A program made the translations under genes and the position numbers. A model generated the notes under the pieces. That model searched no databases, had not been told where the DNA came from, and was given only the letters and a program-made list of their open reading frames with translations. DNA of 64,000 nt from contig JAKOGI010002722.1 of assembly GCA_029747015.1 (NCBI GenBank), forward strand, positions 26,533 through 90,532. Reading direction: 5' to 3'. Origin of the DNA: Carnegiea gigantea (taxonomy: Eukaryota > Streptophyta > Magnoliopsida > Caryophyllales > Cactaceae). Positions 63,779 through 64,000 of this stretch are shown here, piece after piece (position 1 is the stretch's first letter; every line of letters starts with the position of its first letter).

Positions 63779-64000
63779 TGATGTATATGTGGGTGGAAAG
63801 TGATCCAAATCAAACTCAAATCAAACTAAGCAAAATGAAAAGAGAGAAAGATGGGAAAGATGAAGAATATCACCAACAGGATAGAGATGGATAGTGCAAG
63901 ACTTCGAATATGAGATAATCCTTCCGGAGCCACTCACACCTTGGTCTTGGGCTAATTCCCTTCACTCTTCTGAGGAATCACTCCAAGGAAAAGAAAGAGA
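63779..64000 (-). mobile_element. Element K: LTR of a further insertion, runs off the window
   Basis: TGATGTATATGTGGGTGG, then the E/J-type LTR end in minus orientation (GAAAGTGATCCAAATC, ATCACTCCAAGG at the right edge). It interrupts H integrase after VSLD. It matches the E2 3' LTR subfamily (29144-30285, reverse complement) better than J's. Only 222 bp are visible. Confidence 0.85.

Overview
This window looks like heterochromatin from a flowering plant. I see no host gene, tRNA gene or intact rRNA gene. The left 10.2 kb is an AT-rich tandem satellite. The remaining 54 kb is a nest of Ty3/gypsy LTR retrotransposons in both orientations. The plant assignment rests on four signs. The gypsy elements are primed by initiator-Met tRNA (TGGTATCAGAGC). 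They are chromovirus-type, and their integrase C-terminus (GEY-VSATFNVxDLSP) runs on into the 3' LTR, as known for the CRM (centromeric retrotransposon) clade. A Cassandra-like solo LTR carries 5S rRNA-derived sequence. The nesting is plant-like. CRM-clade membership is inferred from recognised motifs, not from a tree.

Layout. 1-10200: satellite of about 145-bp monomers in a higher-order arrangement, with five blocks that resemble the LTR of the neighbouring gypsy family in reverse orientation, and a 273-bp Cassandra-like solo LTR at 9484-9756. 10201-20697: old, degenerate minus-strand element A, split by the gag-only element E1 (15426-19380, target duplication gttta). 20698-23392: 5' part of plus-strand element B inside A's second LTR. 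23393-30285: a chain of three LTRs with two internal regions, comprising D (a gag-protease/gag-only chimera) and E2 (a gag-only fragment). 30286-30504: a residual LTR end. 30505-42357: minus-strand element C, split by G (34450-41035, target duplication taggg), a young element with an uninterrupted 1510-residue Gag-Pol. 42358-63778: plus-strand element H, inserted in C's gag and cut by F1 (44811-57909, TSD cctcc), F2 (58269-63002, TSD ggagg) and K (from 63779). F1 contains the three-LTR composite J (45656-54017). Nesting is at least four deep: C contains H, H contains F1, F1 contains J.

How the parts relate. G encodes everything needed for retrotransposition (Gag, protease, RT, RNase H, integrase). 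J, C and A are broken relatives. E1/E2 and F1/F2 encode only Gag-like proteins and are probably mobilised in trans by G- or J-like partners. Several of these elements share two features. One is a short reading frame that crosses the polypurine tract into the 3' LTR and ends in a similar tail, whether or not pol is present. The other is a cluster of GC-rich CACGG/CCGTG palindromes, in the leader before gag for most elements but inside the LTR for F. A satellite with LTR-derived blocks beside self-nested CRM-like elements is what a centromere or pericentromere would look like. That is an inference needing CENH3 data.
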